From Rhabditoides inermis (lineage: Eukaryota > Nematoda > Chromadorea > Rhabditida > Rhabditidae), in assembly GCA_963966185.1 (NCBI GenBank), contig CAWZYM010000312.1:520001-584000 (forward strand): DNA of 64,000 nucleotides. The letters are read 5' to 3'. Both the position numbers and the translations under genes were made by a program. Positions 1 to 14,100 of this stretch are shown here, in pieces. The notes beneath the pieces are model-generated. The model did not search any database. It saw nothing but the letters and a program-made list of their open reading frames with translations, and was not told the DNA's origin. Each line of letters opens with the position of its first letter. Within the stretch, counting starts at the first letter, position 1.

Positions 1-39
1 GCCGCCCTCGGCCAATACACGGCCAGGATCGTCGACTGA
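1..39 (+). CDS. possible 3' end of a coding exon, cut by the window edge
   Basis: The first 36 bases read as AALGQYTARIVD followed by TGA in frame 1. This could be the end of an alternative isoform of the membrane-protein gene that continues at 597, or of a separate upstream gene. A weak donor (GTCGAC) overlaps the last codons, so splicing onward is also possible. There is too little sequence to decide or to name a family. Confidence 0.25.
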   Translation, partial: AALGQYTARIVD

Positions 40-483
40 CAAGACTGTTTAGAGAAGAAGAAGAGAACTTATCGTATAGTGTGTACATGTATCCGTGTTT
101 GTGTGTGTGGCTGTATCTGTGCTCTACCGGATAAAGAGCGTTTCGGCGAGTGCTCGTCTTTCTCCATATTTGAAAATTTATGGCAAATTGTTGTGCCAAA
201 TCATTTTGACAGTTTTGACATGTCGTTGTTACCTTTCTCCTTTCCAAGATTTTTTATCGTGTCTTGTATGAGAGAATTTGGCGGGAAAACATCGCTGCAT
301 CCGGAGATTCATAACACGAGCGTTTTCGAAGGCGTGGTCGTGCAACTCACATAATCAAATTGCCGATTGTTCGTCACTTTTGTTTCCATTTCTCACAAAT
401 CGTGACAATCTGTTCGGTCATTTTCAGTTCATTTCTTGTGGCGTGTGGCGTGGGTATTGTGAAATGGTACGCTTCACTATTCT

Positions 484-498
484 TTAGTTGGTCTGCCT

Positions 499-574
<76 letters not shown>

Positions 575-596
575 ATCCTCCCTCTCTCCCTCTCAG
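484..596 (+). repeat. (CT)n polypyrimidine tract ending in a 3' splice site
   Basis: Almost pure CT dinucleotides run for about 100 bases and end in CTCTCAG directly before the exon at 597. The tract probably serves as an extreme polypyrimidine tract for that acceptor. Confidence 0.85.
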
Positions 597-1175
597 GCCG
601 ACCGCGTGCGCCGTGAGCCCGACAACCACCCCGTCGACGAGGCGCTCATCGTGAGTACTGTACACTACCGTACTCCCAGCAGCACACCTACAGTAATCCT
701 ACAGTACCCCTACCGTAGATCATCTCGTCGTTCAACTGGCCGGGCGTGCTTGCCTTTACCGCTCTTTTCGTCATCGCCGCCTACATCGCCGCCAATATCG
801 AGTCGGCTAGGGGCAGGTACGGTAGCTGAAACGGGGATACGGTAGATACCGTATACTTTGAGGATCTCGCGGCGTCGCCGGGACAGCGTGCGCTCGTCGA
901 GTGTGCGATCGGCGAGGAGTCCGATGGAGATGAACACGGTGATGGAAGATGTGAGGGAGAGAGAGGGAGTGAGAGAGAGAGAGAGAGAGAGGGAGATGGA
1001 GAGGGAGAGAGATAGGGAGAGGGAGAGAGGGGGAGAGAGGGAGAGCTTGCAGCCGACGTTCTCCGAGGACCTCCGGTCGGCGCAGCTCACGCCCGCCTCC
1101 CCCACCCTGCCCCACTCGCCCTCCTCCGAACCCATCTCCGAACCCGCGCCCGCCATATTCAAGAAGATACAGTAG
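597..1175 (+). CDS. C-terminal exons of an unrecognised single-pass membrane protein
   Basis: Four exons fit in phase: 597-650, 719-816, 863-950 and 1053-1175, ending in TAG. The first has an acceptor at the end of a long CT tract, so the gene begins upstream of the window. The translated part has a hydrophilic stretch (HPVDEALI), one clear membrane segment (roughly WPGVLAFTALFVIAAYIAAN), then a basic Arg/Ser-rich juxtamembrane region (ISRRRRDSVRSSSVRS) and a Ser/Pro/Glu-rich tail ending FKKIQ. The positive charge right after the segment suggests the C-terminus is cytoplasmic. I do not recognise the family. Codon usage (GC-rich third positions) matches the certain genes in this window, which supports a real gene. 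Confidence 0.6.
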
Positions 1176-2059
1176 ACCATATCGTACTTACAGTAGACCG
1201 TACCACACCTACAGTAGACCGTACCGTAACTACAGTACGCCCTTACCTTACCTACAGTGAAATACGGTAGAACTGTGGTGGATCTCTCTAGAATTGTGAA
1301 TACTCGAAACATGTACTCGAACCTGATAAATCTCGTCATACCCTGATTGGGGAAATCTTACGATCCTCGATTTTCGTAAAGTCGGTGAACGAGAGTTTCG
1401 GTCATAGACTGAATGATATACGTATGCTGCATATCAAGTGTTCCGAAATGTGGTCGACGACCCAACAACCGAGACGACACAAACAACACACACACTTCAT
1501 TTCACATTCTACAGCCACCACCCCCAACACCGTCAAATACACAATCACGACAGCTTTCAAAATATTTTATATAATCTGACCACTCGGAAAAACGAAAACA
1601 CACAAAAACCAATCAATCAATCAATATGAAACGGATGCAAAGGAGGGGGTTGTGAAACTTAACGTTATCAAACGACAATGAAGACTGTCGACTTACGTAA
1701 ACCTACCGTACTACTGCTACTCCTACAGTATCCCTGCACTGGAATACATTGCAGTGTCATATGACTTCATTAATTAACATGGACGCACCGGTGCGATGCG
1801 AAACACTTTTAAAGAATCGCGCCTGACAATTAGAAAACACACTAGACACTACTGAGGGGACTCGTAGAGTGGGCGTGGACCACCCACGAAGAAGAGGACC
1901 ACCCACGAAGCAAAAGGCAACACTGGACTAGAAGTGAACGACATCGAAAGGAAGAGAGATAGGCGGCCAAGGCAATCGGTACCTATACACATATACGTGC
2001 TGGGATCGCTGAGATCTGAAGGACGGGTAGAGTGTGGGCGGGGCCTGCGGGGGCGGGGC
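1176..2059. other. convergent intergenic region with TACNGTA-type motifs
   Basis: This stretch lies between the ends of two genes that face each other. I see no exon. 1180-1270 carries many copies of CTACAGTA and TACGGTA. No AATAAA for folliculin is evident on the minus strand. Confidence 0.5.
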
Positions 2060-4641
2060 CTATTGCGGGGTGTGCGCCTGAAGCGTGGCCAACACGCGCT
2101 GCTTGTACGACTTGCTGAGACCGGCCTGCCAAAACTGCAGCACCTCCTTGTCCTGAAAACGACATGGATGAGAAAGAGGGCGGGGCGAAAGGGGGCGGGG
2201 CGGACTCACGTCGGGTCGCGCCTTGACGATGGCGAGAATCCTGTCGATGGGGAGGGGCGTTGCCTGGCGGGTGAGCTGATAGGCGAGCTTGGCCTTGCCC
2301 ATCCACTGCTCGCGCGTCGAGCGAACCGTCGCATCCAACACTGACGACACCACGTCGTCGTCTGCAATGCATTACAATTAAACAAACAATTAATAATTAC
2401 AAAAATGTATTACATGTCACAGCTACAACGATTCCGGATAAACACTTGAACTTGAACTGTTCTAACACCCACCTACTTTGTCACCCACTCAGATCAAAAC
2501 AAAACCATAACACTGACCCAGGAGGAGCTGTCGGAATCGGTTGAGGAGGGTGGGCCGGGGGAGGTGGCGCGCGGGCCGGCGGAGCACCTCCACTCGACAG
2601 CCAGCAAGGGAGAGGTGCGCCAGGCGGGACAGAGACGCCGCGTCCTGCAACACACAATCTAAGCACACTCAAAACACGTTCCCATCAATCAATACCATCA
2701 CCCCTTATCGACTGTCATTCCACTCAATAACCCTCAATCAATCAATACCCCCTTCTCACCAGCAGGTCGTCGTCGTCTTCCATGTCGATGAGTGTGTTCT
2801 CGTCGGGGACTCGCGAGTCGTCCGAGCAGCAGCCCGCGCGCCCCTCTGTCCCCTCCTCCTCCCGCCGCACACGCAGCACGAGAGGGTCCTCCGCGTTCAG
2901 CGGAATGTCCAGCGACTCCGGCCCACCCAGCAGGTTCGACCTGCAAACGATTAGATGAATTCGTGTTGATTAATCAATAATACATGGAGGCGTTGAAAAA
3001 TATGTTTCACTTGGACTACTAATCACATGCTACTGATCTACAATTAATTGGAAGAATCCTCTAGTCTCCTCAACTACGAAAATGCGGTCGAACGTCAAGA
3101 CAAAAGTGCATCAACTTCTACGAAACACGGGTAGCTACAACGTCAAAATGTGCAGAGATAGTGGAACAGAAAACCGAATATTTTTAACCAAAGGAAACCA
3201 ATTAAATAAACTACAAAATACATGATAAATACGAACACTACTCACTTGTACACGTGTTCATACGTGTCTGCATAGGCGGTCATTCGCAGACATCCAATGG
3301 GGAGGAGGTTCGACAGCGACAGCAGCACCTGCTTGCACATTTCCTGCTCGCAGCCCACAGCAACCACCTAAAAAGGGGTTATTGTATAAACAAGATACAG
3401 TAAAACACATCTACAGTAACCCATAAGTAGCAGCTAACATAACGACATGACTACCGTAACCCAAACATTCGAGTACAGATACAGTACCTGTCCGCCGAGT
3501 ACGATCTGCGCGATGAGCAGGTCCAGATCGGCGGGGTCGCGAGCGTGCAGCTGCAGGGCCATGTACTGAAACGAGAAAAGAATGAACATGTGAACATTTA
3601 CACGTCATGTTTACTGTTTCAAATATTACATTCACATCATCCACATGACATCATCATCAAATCGCAACATTGCAATTCGATAAATCCCGCGATCTCGCGA
3701 AAATAGGTTTTACGTCAACTTGACATCCAATACGAATGCCCATCGCCAATTTCGATTTCACACTATCAAAATTAATCAATAAATCAATCATCTTCCTCCT
3801 TCCCCACCTTGAGATTGTCGAGCTGTTTGAGGGTGAGGTTGTGCTGATCGGGGGTGTCCAGGTCGAGGGATAAGATCGTTTCCGATGGCATCTCCATCAT
3901 CACCAACATGTCCTGCAAGTACATACTACTTTAAAAGTCATATTGTAATTGTACTTGTACCAACAACACATGTTACTTCATCCACCTTTTGTCCCCCTAC
4001 CGTACCCCACCTACAGTACCCCTGCTACAGTACCTGGGACGGCACACCCTCCATCATGTCCTCCGAGCAGCGCAGCGACTGCGTACGCAACGTCCACATC
4101 ATCTGCCTGCAATCCGAGAATGACATCATCAACACGCAACGAATCGATAACAAGAGACGTATCTCAAAGAGAGCGTAGACCATCCATCGCTTTCGCAAAT
4201 GTGGATCACACAACTCGGAGAGCAATCACATAAATATATGCGCCCCCCACATCAAAACAGAATCGCATATTGCATCATCACTACGCGAAACGACGACCAC
4301 TTCAAAGACGACTTCTTGCAGGTCGTTTGCGGAAGGGCGAGGAGAAAGAGAGAGAAAGAGAGGGGGAGGGAGAGAGAGAGGAGAGAGCACAGAAAGCGCG
4401 AGCATAACACAGAGCACACATGAGAGCTGCAGCTCTCACTGCGCAGAGCGGAGAGAATGAGGTGCTCTGTGCTCGTAAACAGTGGCGCGGCAACGCATTA
4501 CGCAGGGGGAAAAGTCAAGAGAGAGGAGAGAAGAGTGGACGATCAAAGTGCAGGACCACCCACGACGGCGGAACCAAGTCCTACATAAACAGGGTCGTAA
4601 CTGGAAAGAGTGCAATGAGCCGCACCCGGCCGGACCATAAA

Positions 4642-4684
<43 letters not shown>

Positions 4685-7600
4685 CCATTTCCTCAATCTT
4701 TCCGGCAATCTGCGCACCTCAACAGTGCCGTGTGCAAAAAAGCATCGCGACGACTGCGACTCTGCCAAACTCGTTATCTCTAAACCCTCCCTATACTCCT
4801 CCCTCTCTCTCCCTCTCTCGCCAGCCAACGACATATATAAAATGTTCCAGAAGTCAGAGCCGCCTAAAAATAGACGGACGGCATGTACAAATTGTATACC
4901 TCTCTCTCTCTCTCACTCGCTCCAAACCATCCCGCAAATTATCGAGGGAAAATGACAGGGGTGACACAAAACGAGCATCCAACCGTCACTCACACTGACA
5001 TGGAAGGGAATCGAATGGGCAATCAAGGGTGGAGATGGAGACACAAGTGCACATGCAGAGAACGCGCGCCAATTCGCGGGGAGCACAGTGAGACCACGAG
5101 CCACGGTGAGCGGGCAGCATGTGACGCAATCCGAGACAACAACTACCAGTTACCAGTTACAAAATACTCCAGCGCCTCCCCCACTCACCCACCCTTCTAA
5201 TATCAGGGTGATAACGAGCGAGATAAGCGGACCCTCGCCGTGGTGACTAACGCCGGGGGCGATGACGAAATCAAAGCGCAACAAAGCACATTCCCACATA
5301 CAAAACAATACGCTTCTCGAATATTCGCTAATAACCTTCGCCCGCATATGGTATCCGCCTCAAAACAACAACAACAGCACAAGAAAGTGGCAGACGGCAC
5401 GTAGACATCAACATCGAATAGGGCTAATGCCAAGGAAATAAGGGAGAACGGCGAGCTAATGGCACTAGCATAGCAAGGAGAGATGGTCAAAGATCCCCCT
5501 CCGCTAACCCATACATACCCGTCTCTCATGGTGACCAATCAAATGCGCACACGCAAATGAAGCGAGACGACGCCGAGTGAGAGAGAGACAGAGAGTGAGA
5601 GAAAGGAAAGAGTGAGAGAGAGTGAGAGACGTAGAGCAGCAGCAAGAGAGAGGCATGTCCAGATCGCATCTTTCTCTCCCGGTGTGCCATATGAATAACC
5701 AATCACTCCCACATAATAGACGACCGGCAGAGGGGCAGAAACATCTGCCGTTTCTCCCAGAGTTCAAGCAACATACGTCAAATGATGCAATATGCAAATG
5801 TTTCGAAACAGGAGAGGGCGCGCACCTCTGGTCGCGGCGGCATAGTGACTGACTGCGCGAGAGAGAGAGGGGCGGCGGCAGGCGAACACTGCGCCATTCG
5901 CAATCGTTTCGAAACGCGAGCGAGCGCGAGAGAGAGGCCTGCGGCAATCGCGCCACTCCTCTCTCCCCTCTCTCCCTCTCCGGAACGTTCGAGAAGCAGC
6001 GACCGCCGCGCGCATTACTCACTCTCTCACTCACTCACTGTCGAATATGGTAAACAGGCAAACGCCCCTCGGCGCACTACAGTATCGCTAATCTTCCAGA
6101 TAAGAAAAGCATTTCAAAAGTTCTTACGAAACCGTAAACAGCGTGCAGTGAACACTTTCAATCTGGGAATCCTGTCAAGCGAACCGATGATGCTGGGTGC
6201 AAAGGGATTGCGCGTACAGGCAAAGCGGATTTGTCAGTGGAGAGGCAAGGGGGAGGGATTCGAATAGAATAGTGCTTGCTGTGTCGCTATTCAATGATCA
6301 CCGCGCAACGCGGAACTCTCGCGCGCACTATAGGCTACAATTAGTTCCACCAACGTTGCGCCAGCTGAATGTGCGCATTATGAATTATATGCCTCACCTC
6401 TTTACACAAAGATCACATATTCAAAACGATAGCGCAGATTCGCCATTTTTCTACTACCGCATCACATAGACGCATTATCGCACATCTAAAGAATATAAAT
6501 TGGTGGGCGGCAAAATCTCCTCGATCCATCTCCCCCTTCACTCTTTCCCTCTCGCACCCGCTCCGAGCGAGTCAAGTGCAGTGACCGTAAAAGAGCGTGA
6601 ATCGCGGAATGGACACTGCACACTGCACATCCACTCACAACCTCTCTCCTCCACAAAGAGAGGGAGAGAGAGAGAGAGAAAGAGGGAGGGAGAGAGAGGG
6701 AGAGAGAGGGAGAGAAAGAGGGAGGGAGAGAGAGGGAGAGAGAGGGAGAGAAAGAGGGAGGGAGAGAGAGGGAGAGAGAGGGAGAGAGAGAGAGGGAGAG
6801 AAAGAGGGAGGGAGAGAGAGGGAGAGACTCTACCATAACAACCGCTGTCCACTCAAACTGGTTGCATGGGGCGAATCATAACAACCATCATCACATTCGA
6901 TTCCCGGTAGAGAGAAAAAGAGAGTGAGTGCTCGGCGTTCAGACCTCACATTATCCCATCAACAACCACACAATGAACCACAGTCACCACAAACCACAAA
7001 TCGACATACACATATGCAAATTCAAATCGCTCCCGCGAGGCCTGGTCCAGAAAGTGTGCCGGGGCAGAGAGAGGGGATCGAGAGGGGAGAGAGAGAAAGT
7101 AGAGGGGGATTCCCCCTCTTTCGCTCTTCTCATATATAATCCAAGGCGAGCCAAACCGGTTCGCATTCGCATCCCCCCTCCACGCATATTATGATCTTGC
7201 TTCAATTCCGAAAACGGCCTCAGTCTTGGAACACATCGAGACCATACTATATACATCGGGGGAGGGCGGGGCGTTGAGGAGTGGCAAAAAGACGGAAAGA
7301 GAGGGAAAGAGGGAAAGAGGGAGAATAGAGAAAGAGACAGAAAGGGGAGAATACATCATACTGCATAAGACAACAATCCATACCAGTACTCCAGTACACC
7401 TGATCCGAATTATCTGGAGCCAACACCACAACACAAAACCCACTGATCAGCCAACCTAGCGAGACCACACGCAGGCTCTTGGCTAGAAGAATACCGGCAA
7501 GGGGTGGAGTCATCCGATACGTCCTTCCATTCCCTCCCTTCCTCTCTCTCTCTCCCTCCCCTATCCGTTTCACCCTCCTCTTCTCTCAACCACCCCAAAC

Positions 7601-8136
7601 ACACTCACACACTCCATTGTCAAGTCAAACACACACCGGACCACCAACGACGCGCCATCCCCACGCTGCGCACTCTCCATCTACACACTCTCTAGGCACT
7701 CTCTAAGCACACGCTAGTCCATCTACCATAGCACACCTGGTGGATTGTGTGGTGCAAGTCTCTCGAAAATTCTCACCAGCCGTCGGCGCGCAAAGCCCCA
7801 AAACAAACAATGAGGAATTGACAAAGCAGAGAGAGTAGTTCACAAATAAATGAGTAGTTCACAAATAAAACAACTGCGAAAAAATCTAAATCTGGTAAAC
7901 ATCACTGGCAGAAGAAAATGGGAAACTACTGGTGTACAGTTACCAACGCAATCAGAACAATGAAACACACAATTCACATTGAACAAAGATTACGTAACTA
8001 CTTTACTCGATATCACCAACCAAACAACCGCCGTTCTTGATCTTTCATCTCTTCCAAAGCTACTCTATCACCACTCACTCACCACTCACTCACTCACTTC
8101 AACACACAACTCATAAACCACTCTGCTCTCTCTCTC

Positions 8137-8212
<76 letters not shown>

Positions 8213-9527
8213 TCTTACTGCAGTAAATTCGAAAACAACAATCAGTGATGAGAGGCGTTCTCCGATTGACGAGTCGGAGCCTAGCCGATCACTGATCAGG
8301 ACAATATCGAGAAAAAAACGGGTGGAAAGGAAATTGGAATTGGAAATGGAGCCTTACAGTCACTATTCACACGCGAGACACCTGGTGTCCACCGGCTCTC
8401 AAAGGGAGAATGTGTGAGAGAGAGAGAGAGAGGGGGGGAGAGAGAGAGGGGGGGGAAGAGAGAGAGAGAGAGAGAGGAGAGAGAGACACACACACAGGTG
8501 CAGAACAGCAGAACGGTCCTGTGTCCAGTGCGCATTCTCATATTCCACAGTGTAAAACAGATGTACACATGTAAACTCGGACGCCACACGAGAGACACTC
8601 AAAAGTATAAAACAGTAGAGGGCGCAATTTGAGATGATGGGGGAAGGAGAGGGGGGGGAGGGGGAGAGGAGAGAGCAGATGTTCAAAAAAGAGGGGAAAG
8701 AAGAGAGTACAAGAATGCAAACTAGAGAAACACATGTGAGCAAAAAACGAGCTGAAAACACACATTTTCTCATAACCGTTTTACTTCCATTCACAACCCT
8801 CACCATCACAACCGTAATCCAATATCCTACCGTACCCCTCCCCCCTCCCTCGACTCACTTGTGTAGCATGTGGAAGACCTTGTCGTCTCCGGTGACCGTC
8901 TCGAGTGATCGGCTGGGGTCGACGTGGATGTGGCTGGAGCTGGATCCAGCTGCGCCTCCTCCGAATCCACCCAGTCCGCCGCCGCCAAAACCGCGACCGC
9001 CGCGCTGCTGGAAAAACAGACAGGTAAGTTAGGGGACCATTAGGGCAAATGATCAGCAAAGAAACACGGGTTAGCCAGAGAACCTAGTTTTGAGATCATA
9101 CACATACACTGAGATCATACATGGGTGTCCCCTCAAAGTAGCGTCCAAAGTTTGCGAGGAGGGTTGACAATGTCATTTGCTTTCAAGATTTGTGACCGCT
9201 CATTACAAAAGAATAGACTACGCACATCAACAATATCATCAATCGAATCATTGCTACAGGAAAATTTGCGGCAACCGGTAAAGAGAAGTGGCAAATTCTA
9301 CCAGAACTATTACAATGCAGAGAGGTGAGAAAAATGATGTTCGTGGAAAGTATGGTTCGCATGATAGATGGCATCATCTGGTCGACTCAGACAGCAATTA
9401 GCCAGGTTCAACGCTTCTTAATATGGATCCAGAAATCAAAAATAGAAATTCGGAACGCAACCTGCAACCAGCAACTGCTATTCATGCTATCCATCACATG
9501 TTTGCAGAGCGACTACAGTCCACTGAC

Positions 9528-9571
<44 letters not shown>

Positions 9572-10512
9572 TCCTATCGTCCAAAGAACGAACCGAACGC
9601 GCAAAAGAGAAAAGAGAAGCGAACGCCTCTTCACCTTCTCTCCCTCTCATCTCAATGCGAACAGTCGCAGTCCTGCACAATACTTTCACCGCCACCAACC
9701 AACACACAGCTCTGGCAAAACCAAACGCAAACCAACGCAGCGCTCGCTCCACACTGAACCAAAAATCACCATTCCCGAACTCAAAATCGCAATTCGATAA
9801 TATTGCAAGTTTGATCTGCGCACGGACGAAAAAAAACGCCGTACATGGAACAGGGAACTAAATTCGGCGGAGGGCGGGGGAAAAGTGGGCGCGCGCGCCA
9901 CGCGCATTATACAATCTTCCATCTCTCGACGGCGCGCGTCGGCGTCTCTACCACCAAAAACCCGCGCACGTCCAAAAAGCAACCTTCCGCCGCCGCGACC
10001 CGCAGAGAAACGGCCTTGCGCACCCACCGCCACTGCAAAACGACGATAATTGCACAAAATTGCGCGCGGCGAGCGGCGCGCGCAACCCGAAACCTACAAA
10101 ACGTCCAGTCACCCACTCAGTTTCAGACTGGCCAGAAAAAGCTACATCAAAACCGGGAAGTGAGGCCGCCGGGGTGAAACGGCAGGGTAATAAACCACCT
10201 GGACCACCAAAGGAGCTGAACCAGACGAATGCACGCGACGAAAAGAGAAGGAACCGACCAAATCGCGAGGTACGAAGTGATCCGTGATGCGAGCAATGAT
10301 GTAAAAACGGGTCGTATATCTTCGCCTGTCCTTTCATCTCTTCACCTATTGCAGAGATCAGTTCCAAGACCTTGGATGCAAGGATATACATACCAATGCC
10401 ACTTTGATCGAAAACTCTACATCTGGTATTGGAAAGATTATTCGCGAACGTGCGCGCTGCAACCCGCAGCCTAATGGTCAGAGAATGCTGAATCGAGGTC
10501 GTCCACCTCCCG

Positions 10513-10547
<35 letters not shown>

Positions 10548-11116
10548 CAATCTCTCCCCTCTTCACTCTCAAACCACCACCAGCACAAAAGATGCCCACA
10601 TATGGGAATATGGGAATTGCCATCTTTTCGCTGGCAGCTGTCGGCGACCCGTCAACCGCCAACACTTGAGCTCCCCCTCTCGTTTACTATCCCCCTCCCT
10701 TCTCCTGCTTCCTACTATGGGAAATAGATGGCGTCCTGGGATTTCCAGGAGAGGAGAGGAGAATGATGGGCGCTGTGAGAAAAAAAAACATTCGCACAGC
10801 CAAGCAAGCGCCACCGTACAACAAAGCCGTGTACGCGTGTTCCATGCAGATGTGGGAACAACACTTGAACACCGGTCAAAACAACCCCGTCTCTTGTTCT
10901 CCTCCTTGTATTCAATGCGCAACAGAGAAAGGCGTACCGCGGACATCTCTCTCTCTCACCACGAATCGCTGTTTTCTTTTCTCCCATTATTTCACTGATT
11001 CTCACAACCTCTTTTCGAAAACCATCGTTACATCAAAAACACGAAAACACGCGCCAGACATTCTCATTCCATACCGGATGCCAAACATGCGTTAGAATAC
11101 ATGTTTATGTCGCGCG

Positions 11117-11180
<64 letters not shown>

Positions 11181-14100
11181 GAGGGAAATATGATGAGGAG
11201 ATGAGGAATCTACTACGTGCGGCGGCGCAAGTGCAATCTCGCTCGGTCGCCATCGAGCCAATAATATTTGTTCATGTGTCTAGGCTCTAGAGCGCGTACG
11301 TGATGAGGAGTGTCTATGAGTCTGTGTGATCTGTGATCGGGTCGGGGGGACAGTGCGTTTGAACAGCCAGTTTCAAGTGCTTACATGCACAACGCAGTAG
11401 TCGCGACAAGCGATCAGCGAGCAGGGGATGCGAGAGCCGACAGTGCAGCTGTGCAAAGGAACTGCTCCGCTTTGCACTCGCCTTCACACTCAACTTACAA
11501 AAAAATAAGTCAAACAACTCATGTTTTCGTTTCAACATCGGCTACTGGTGAGATACAGGTTAACTGTAACATTTCGTACTCAAAACTCAATAGTGTTTTA
11601 GTTCACATAAAAACATACTCAAACACTACCTAACATACTATGAAAACTTCACTTTCAAATTAGTACCTACCCTTTACAAAAAACAAATAATTTTCACCAA
11701 TTCCGAACTTTTTTATCGAAATATAGGACACAGTAAATTATAACCTAGTAACAATCTAATAGTCTGATAGTGGATAATGTAGTGGTGACCCACCCTGAAC
11801 CACCCGGCGGGCATCCTGCTCGCGCGGCTCGCGTTCTCCGGCCGCATCGCGTCGTCCACCCGCGCCGCCGCCGCCGACGTCTCGCGCTTGTACACACGCG
11901 AGGCCAGCACCTGTGCGCAGACAACAATCAGCAACCTCTCCTCTCACAGTTCCCTTATTGATTGGAAAAAAACTTTCCAACATATGCTTCATCTTTGCTA
12001 CAGTTAACTCATTTACAAAACGCAAATAGTTGTTGTCGTATTGAACTCATACAAAATAAAATATGAACCAAAATACGCTTCAGCTTTGCTTCTACCGTTA
12101 ATCGTCTCCAAAAGAAACCAATAAGAAAACAACCTTTGATCGCCTACTGACACTCATACTCATACACTTTCCCTTCTTTGTACAAACACTTATAAAACAC
12201 GCATCAGCTTTGCTTCTACCGTCAATCTATTTTCAAATTTCCAATAATTGTTCCTGTAATGTACGAAATGAAAATATGAACCAGAATACGCTTCAGCTTT
12301 GCTTCTACCGTCAATCGTCTCCAAAAGAAAACAATATATTTTTGTCAATGAGTGATGAGTGATACACTCCCCATTGCCAACCTTCCTCTTGCCGACCGTC
12401 ACATAGCTGGGGTTGGGGACGCGGCGCGAGGCACAGTACATGGGGGGCATTGTCAACAAGGTCAACAAGGGCGACCTCTCACCAGAGAGATCAACTACAC
12501 ACTGACCGACTTGCCCTCGTCCTTCTTGCCTGCGCAGCCGCGATCAAAACACGCGCATATCCGGTACCGTGCACTTTACCGGAAGAGGCGTGCACGACTC
12601 GCCTCGCCCCGCCCACATTTTGAAAGCTGCAGCCGCCACTCATTACTAGTCCATGCGCACTTTCGTAATTAGCATGCGAGAGAGTTCATAAACATCCGGT
12701 GTCGGTGGCGGGAATTTTGGAATGCATAGCGCGTACAGGCTTCATTACACAAGGAGATACTAATCAATATGCAAATCTCGCCGTCTCACCTGCAGCCGCG
12801 TCTTTATGGTGGTGAGTGCCTGTAGGAAGAAGTCGTGGTTGTTGAGGATGTAGGTCATGTCGGCGCTCACCTGAAAGACAGGTATCAGAGGACCAGAGGA
12901 CCACCCACGACGCTTCTCAGACTCCACTCACATTCTTCAATTATCTAAATCCACCATAACTGTATACTGTACACATCTCATTTAAAGGATGACTACGGGC
13001 AATAAAAATTGGTCCCGCCACGAAGTCCCTGTGACGTCTTTCAAGTCGCAATATCTCTGTTATTTCAAAAAATATCAAAATGTGTTCAATGGGTCATTGC
13101 AATGCTTTTGAGAGTTCCCCGGAACTGCGTTGATCGATTTTTGAAAACTTCATTTTTCAGCTAGTTATAGCCTAACTCCAATATGGACTAAACCTGTATT
13201 TTCGGCGATAATTCATTTCAAACAAAGTTTCAGAACTTTTCATATAGTAGGTGTTTCTAGCCATTATGAAAATCAACTTTTAAAGCAAAAACTATGGCAT
13301 AAACAAATGTTGCCCGGATACATCCTTTAATCGTGCACGAAAACTATGTTTCCTTGAATCTTTACAAACTCGAATTCCTAAGAGACCACAATGCTGCATT
13401 GGTCGTCAATGGCTGACATGAAAAAAGACTATACCAACTCACAATAATCAACGAGAAAAGCCGGAGAAATCCGCGCGCCTTCGAATCTTGCAGCCTGAAA
13501 CGTATTCGTCAGACATGTTGAAACGTAACAACTATTGTGCACCCACCGAAAAGTTAGCGATAGCGTGTATCCGTGATCAGAGTCGCCGAAAAAGACGTGA
13601 CCGTCAGAGTCGTCGGTGCCCTCAAAATGATCGGATCAATAAATCGATAATCAATCAATACCTCCATGTTCATGTGTTCCTCGCTGTGACTGTGATTGTG
13701 CATATTGTCCGCGCAAGTGCACCGAATGTCTGAAATGAGAAAATGAAAACGGAACCGGGAAGTAATACGCTTCATCTATCGTTTATGTAAGGAACCCACA
13801 TGTCACGCACAATATGACTTAGATTCTCTTCTGAAAAGTACAAGCGTAAAGTAGCTCTGTTTGGGTTCATCTCAATTCAACAAAAGCACATGCATAAAAC
13901 TATTATTTCTACACTAAACAGTAAACACAAACCTGCTCTCTCAAACGATATGTAGAAACGTATACTTTATCGATAATTTATTAATAGGGGCTATATAATA
14001 TATTTTCTTATTTCTTATGAAAGCATTGTGAAAATCAATAAACAGCTATGGAACAATCGTTAAATTTACAATGTTGTTTTCATTATTTTTGAATGTATAC

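Noticed and set aside
11385..11480. possible extra folliculin exon (SFAQLHCRLSHPLLADRLSRLL-like reading)
   Set aside because: The neighbouring exons 11794-11910 and 8859-9007 join in phase without it, and the acceptor is poor.
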